Shown here in pieces: positions 17,856 through 20,000 of a stretch of 20,000 nt of DNA. The number at the start of each line of letters is the position of its first letter. Positions within the stretch are counted from its first letter, which is position 1. The stretch spans positions 1 through 20,000 of the forward strand of contig LUCW03001518.1 of NCBI GenBank assembly GCA_001586965.3. The letters run 5' to 3'. The translations under genes were made by a program, and so were the position numbers. This stretch comes from Sphaeroforma sirkka (lineage: Eukaryota > Opisthokonta > Ichthyosporea > Ichthyophonida). The notes beneath the pieces are model-generated. The model was given only the letters and a program-made list of their open reading frames with translations, did not search any database and had not been told where the DNA came from.

Positions 17856-18299
17856 CTAGCATTCATAATCTCTAGGAAGACGATTTTTTTGGTATTTAAA
17901 GACACAGGAAGTCAACAAAGCACAACCCACACTGAACATACTCGTAGTCTCACTATTGATGGCTTCCCCCATAGTCAATAAGGCATCTATATTAATAATT
18001 TGCAGATTCGACTGTAGTTCATTCACTGTTTTACTCTGCTTGGATGATAGTCTGGATCAGCATTTAGCACAATAAGATTTAAATATACTCACGATAATGT
18101 CGATGTATCGTTTCACATCATCCTCGAGTGTCTTCGAGTAATGGGCTGCGTGGTTAATAGACGAACCTTCCGGGTAGACATGTAAATCTTTTCCAGCAAT
18201 GCGCTACTGGGTTAATTGAAGACGTTTGATCCCAAATCTGGTCAAAAATTATGTATGTAAAAGCATAACCTGAACAGTAAAAGCAACATCAATTGCCAT
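17856..18299 (-). CDS. Small three-exon gene, 106 residues, family not recognised
   Basis: Exons on the minus strand are 18299-18270, 18203-18093 and 18035-17856, all joined in phase 0. Introns run GTTATG...CAGTAG and GTGAGT...CAAGCAG. Exon 1 gives MAIDVAFTVQ. Exon 2 (37 residues) includes GKDLHVYPEGSSINHAAHY and LEDDVKRYIDII. Exon 3 includes NELQSNLQIINIDALLTMGE and ends RLPRDYEC at a TAG stop. Composition is that of a mostly helical soluble protein, with heptad-like hydrophobic spacing in VKRYIDII and NELQSNLQIINI. An AATAAA at 17740-17735 lies about 115 bp past the stop and supports a real transcript. The start is the first in-frame ATG; a missing upstream exon is possible. Confidence 0.6.
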
Positions 18300-18424
18300 C
18301 CTTTCTGTATTTATCACAATCTAAATGGACCTGTCCCACAGACCCACACATGGGACCTCGCTAGAGAGTCATAGGTCCCGTAAAACGAAAAGGGGACAGA
18401 ACACTTATTCGAGGTGGACAAATG

Positions 18425-19005
18425 TTTCGAAGCAAAAATTAGGTTTCAAAAAAAAATTATATAAAATTATATATATAAACAGCCTTAGCCACTTGTTCGA
18501 TAGGGAGGCTTTGGGGTTTTAGGGTTTTAAGGCAAATCACATGAATAGAAAAAGTTTTTTTTCGCAAATATACACACATAAATATATGAACTATGTATGT
18601 AAATAAATACCGAGTTGGACTCTACTAGAGGGAGTAATGTTCAATTGTTCACAGTTCACAAACACTACTACTACTACTACTAGCTTTTTATAAAATGTGA
18701 AATGGAAGAAGTAAACAAATCATGGCCCTCTAGAGTCTGGACTCTGGAGCCTGGAAACAGTGGAGAGCCGAGAGTCTCGAACGAGAATCAAAGTGGTAGC
18801 GGGAATCGTAAATTTAAGCCAGCTTTTAATAATCCAGAGAGTGCTATTTATACAAATGTTCTTCGTTTTATCCTTCATTTACTACTTCAGTTTTGTGGAA
18901 ATACGAAGAAGTAGTGAAAGGGGTTTTGTGTCCATTTGTACCATTGTACCATAAGCATACCATAAGCATCGCATCAATGCAAATTAATTAAAGGAGTACC
19001 TCAAA
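18425..19005. other. Intergenic region
   Basis: AT-rich, with a short (CTA)n run at about 18667-18682 and a block of CTCTAGAGTCTGGACTCTGG type (18727-18790) like the GACTC-rich repeats at 13130-13390. Two short overlapping open frames (18702-18954) carry no recognisable domain. The last 45 bp would be the leader of the next gene. Confidence 0.4.
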
Positions 19006-19188
19006 ATGGCTACTCGTAAGTGGATTGACGCGATACGCAAATTCAAGTATCTGAACAAAGGATTTAGTGGGTCTTTGGGACTAGCTCAGGGAGCGATACA
19101 CACCCAATCGAAGTCACACTTTGACATGGAAATGAACGTTCTCGCTTCGCTATGCCTTCCACGGACACCATCCTCGATTCTCACAGAT
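19006..19188 (+). CDS. Probable first coding exon of a gene continuing right (61 residues)
   Basis: Starts ATGGCTACTCG after an AAAA context and runs 61 codons without repeats to GAT|GTATGT, the same donor type as in the membrane protein gene, leaving phase 0. It contains MATRKWIDAIRKFKYLNKG, then SKSHFDMEMNVLASLCLPRT. The N-terminus looks amphipathic and basic; no domain recognised. The frame read through the donor runs to 19278 with poorer composition. The rest of the gene is not found before 20000, so the intron would contain the AT microsatellite block. Confidence 0.5.
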
Positions 19189-19311
19189 GTATGTTGGTAC
19201 TTGCAACTTATATATGATACTCGTCGGACATGGTTTGTATGCATCACTTTCGAGAAACTAAACTTTACAAATACTTAGAACCAGCTTGAAGTCATCATGC
19301 AAAGATATAGA

Positions 19312-19359
<48 letters not shown>

Positions 19360-19419
19360 TGTGTCTGTATCTGTATCTGTGTCTGTGTCCGTGTCTGTGT
19401 GTGAGAGTGTGTGCATATA

Positions 19420-19504
<85 letters not shown>
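19312..19504. repeat. Compound (TA)n - (CTGTRT)n - (AT)n microsatellite
   Basis: TA repeats to 19356, then CTGTGT/CTGTAT hexamers to about 19413, then about 90 bp of AT repeats. All open frames here (runs of Tyr-Ile) are artefacts of the dinucleotide repeat. Confidence 0.95.
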
Positions 19505-19508
<4 letters not shown>

Positions 19509-20000
19509 ATAATATGTATAGGCATACACATGTATATATATATACATGTATACATGCATATTATGGCATATATATATATACCATATACATGCAAGTATGT
19601 ACGTAATGTATGTATGTATGTATATGTATGTAATACATACACAATAATTGTAATGTGCATTGGTTATGTGATATTATGTATATTATTATTAATATTGCCA
19701 ATTATTACAATATATACATATTATAGCAATATTATGTTATTACAATATGTAATAATACATAATATATTGTTACATATATATATATATATATTATATATAT
19801 GTATGGTTTATTCATATATATAATAACATGTATTATTATTTATACAATAGTGAATATTATTATAATTGTGCATACAATATATATTATACATTATAATAAT
19901 AATGTATATACATGTATTATTCAATATGTATTTAACATGCAACAACATATATCATGACCAACATACATAATATCATATGCCAATACAGTTATTACATACA
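19505..20000. repeat. Extreme AT-rich, partly palindromic sequence
   Basis: Degenerate ATAC/ATGT/AATATT words, including TATGTATG repeats (about 19608-19630) and many short palindromes. No exon, RNA gene or transposon recognised. Consistent with a decayed microsatellite inside an intron or intergenic space. Confidence 0.7.

Larger units (their letters stand above)
17607..18424. mobile_element. Possible pogo/Tc1-type element ends around a small gene (weak)
   Basis: Left end after TA: CATTCAAACCTCTTTATGTG, then GGACAGAAACTGGACAC and TATAGAGGT, forming an internal inverted repeat (ACCTCTTTATGTGTCC against GGACACTTATAGAGGT). Right end: GGGGACAGAACACTTATTCG, AGGTGGACAAATG, which inverted reads CATTTGTCCACCTCGAATAA. 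Such CCTC...GGACAC ends are what I recall of pogo-like elements. They may equally be two separate decayed MITEs. No transposase between them. Confidence 0.35.

Noticed and set aside
19275..19823. Long open frames of alternating Tyr and Ile on both strands
   Set aside because: Translation of TA dinucleotide repeats; the same pattern appears in several frames and has no protein character.

Overview
The window is eukaryotic. It carries genes with GT-AG introns whose donors are mostly GTATGY-like, AATAAA poly(A) signals, a Ty3/gypsy-type LTR retrotransposon, tRNA-derived sequence and long AT microsatellites. Nothing bacterial (operons, Shine-Dalgarno spacing, CRISPR) is visible. The host cannot be named from sequence alone; an AT-rich, repeat-rich protist or invertebrate is the broad guess.

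Region 1 (1-9583) is a nest of one LTR retrotransposon family, mostly on the minus strand. An LTR at about 939-1448 and another at about 8002-8507 bracket a gag-pol interior. In transcript order the interior encodes gag with a Cys/His-rich tail, aspartic protease (DPGA active site), reverse transcriptase (YLDD), RNase H, a DIRS-type Dam-methyltransferase-like domain, a DD35E integrase with HHCC finger and GPF motif, and a chromodomain-like tail. About 0.9 kb beyond the left LTR is a second gag start, so two elements are in tandem sharing that LTR, or the terminal repeat is unusually long. At the right end, LTR termini abut internal LTR sequence (8507/8508) and then an opposite-strand fragment of the same family (8874/8876), which suggests repeated self-insertion. 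Reading frames are broken by small indels, many in homopolymers. A tRNA-like sequence with Pol III boxes lies antisense inside gag in both copies.

Region 2 (9584-14203) is gene-poor. It holds a minus-strand Ulp1/C48-type cysteine protease ORF (9929-10483), possible MITE arms, CT/GA-rich low complexity, a 23-bp minisatellite and several inverted repeats.

Region 3 (14204-17300) is a four-exon plus-strand gene for a 429-residue multi-pass membrane protein of unknown family, with an AATAAA about 840 bp after its stop. Its first intron contains a 170-bp-spaced tandem duplication.

Region 4 (17300-19000) contains a TA/TG microsatellite and a small three-exon minus-strand gene (17856-18299, 106 residues, unknown family) with its own AATAAA. 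Pogo-like terminal motifs lie on both sides of that gene.

Region 5 (19006-20000) begins with a probable first exon (19006-19188) ending at a GTATGT donor. It is followed by a very long AT microsatellite region that would be its intron.
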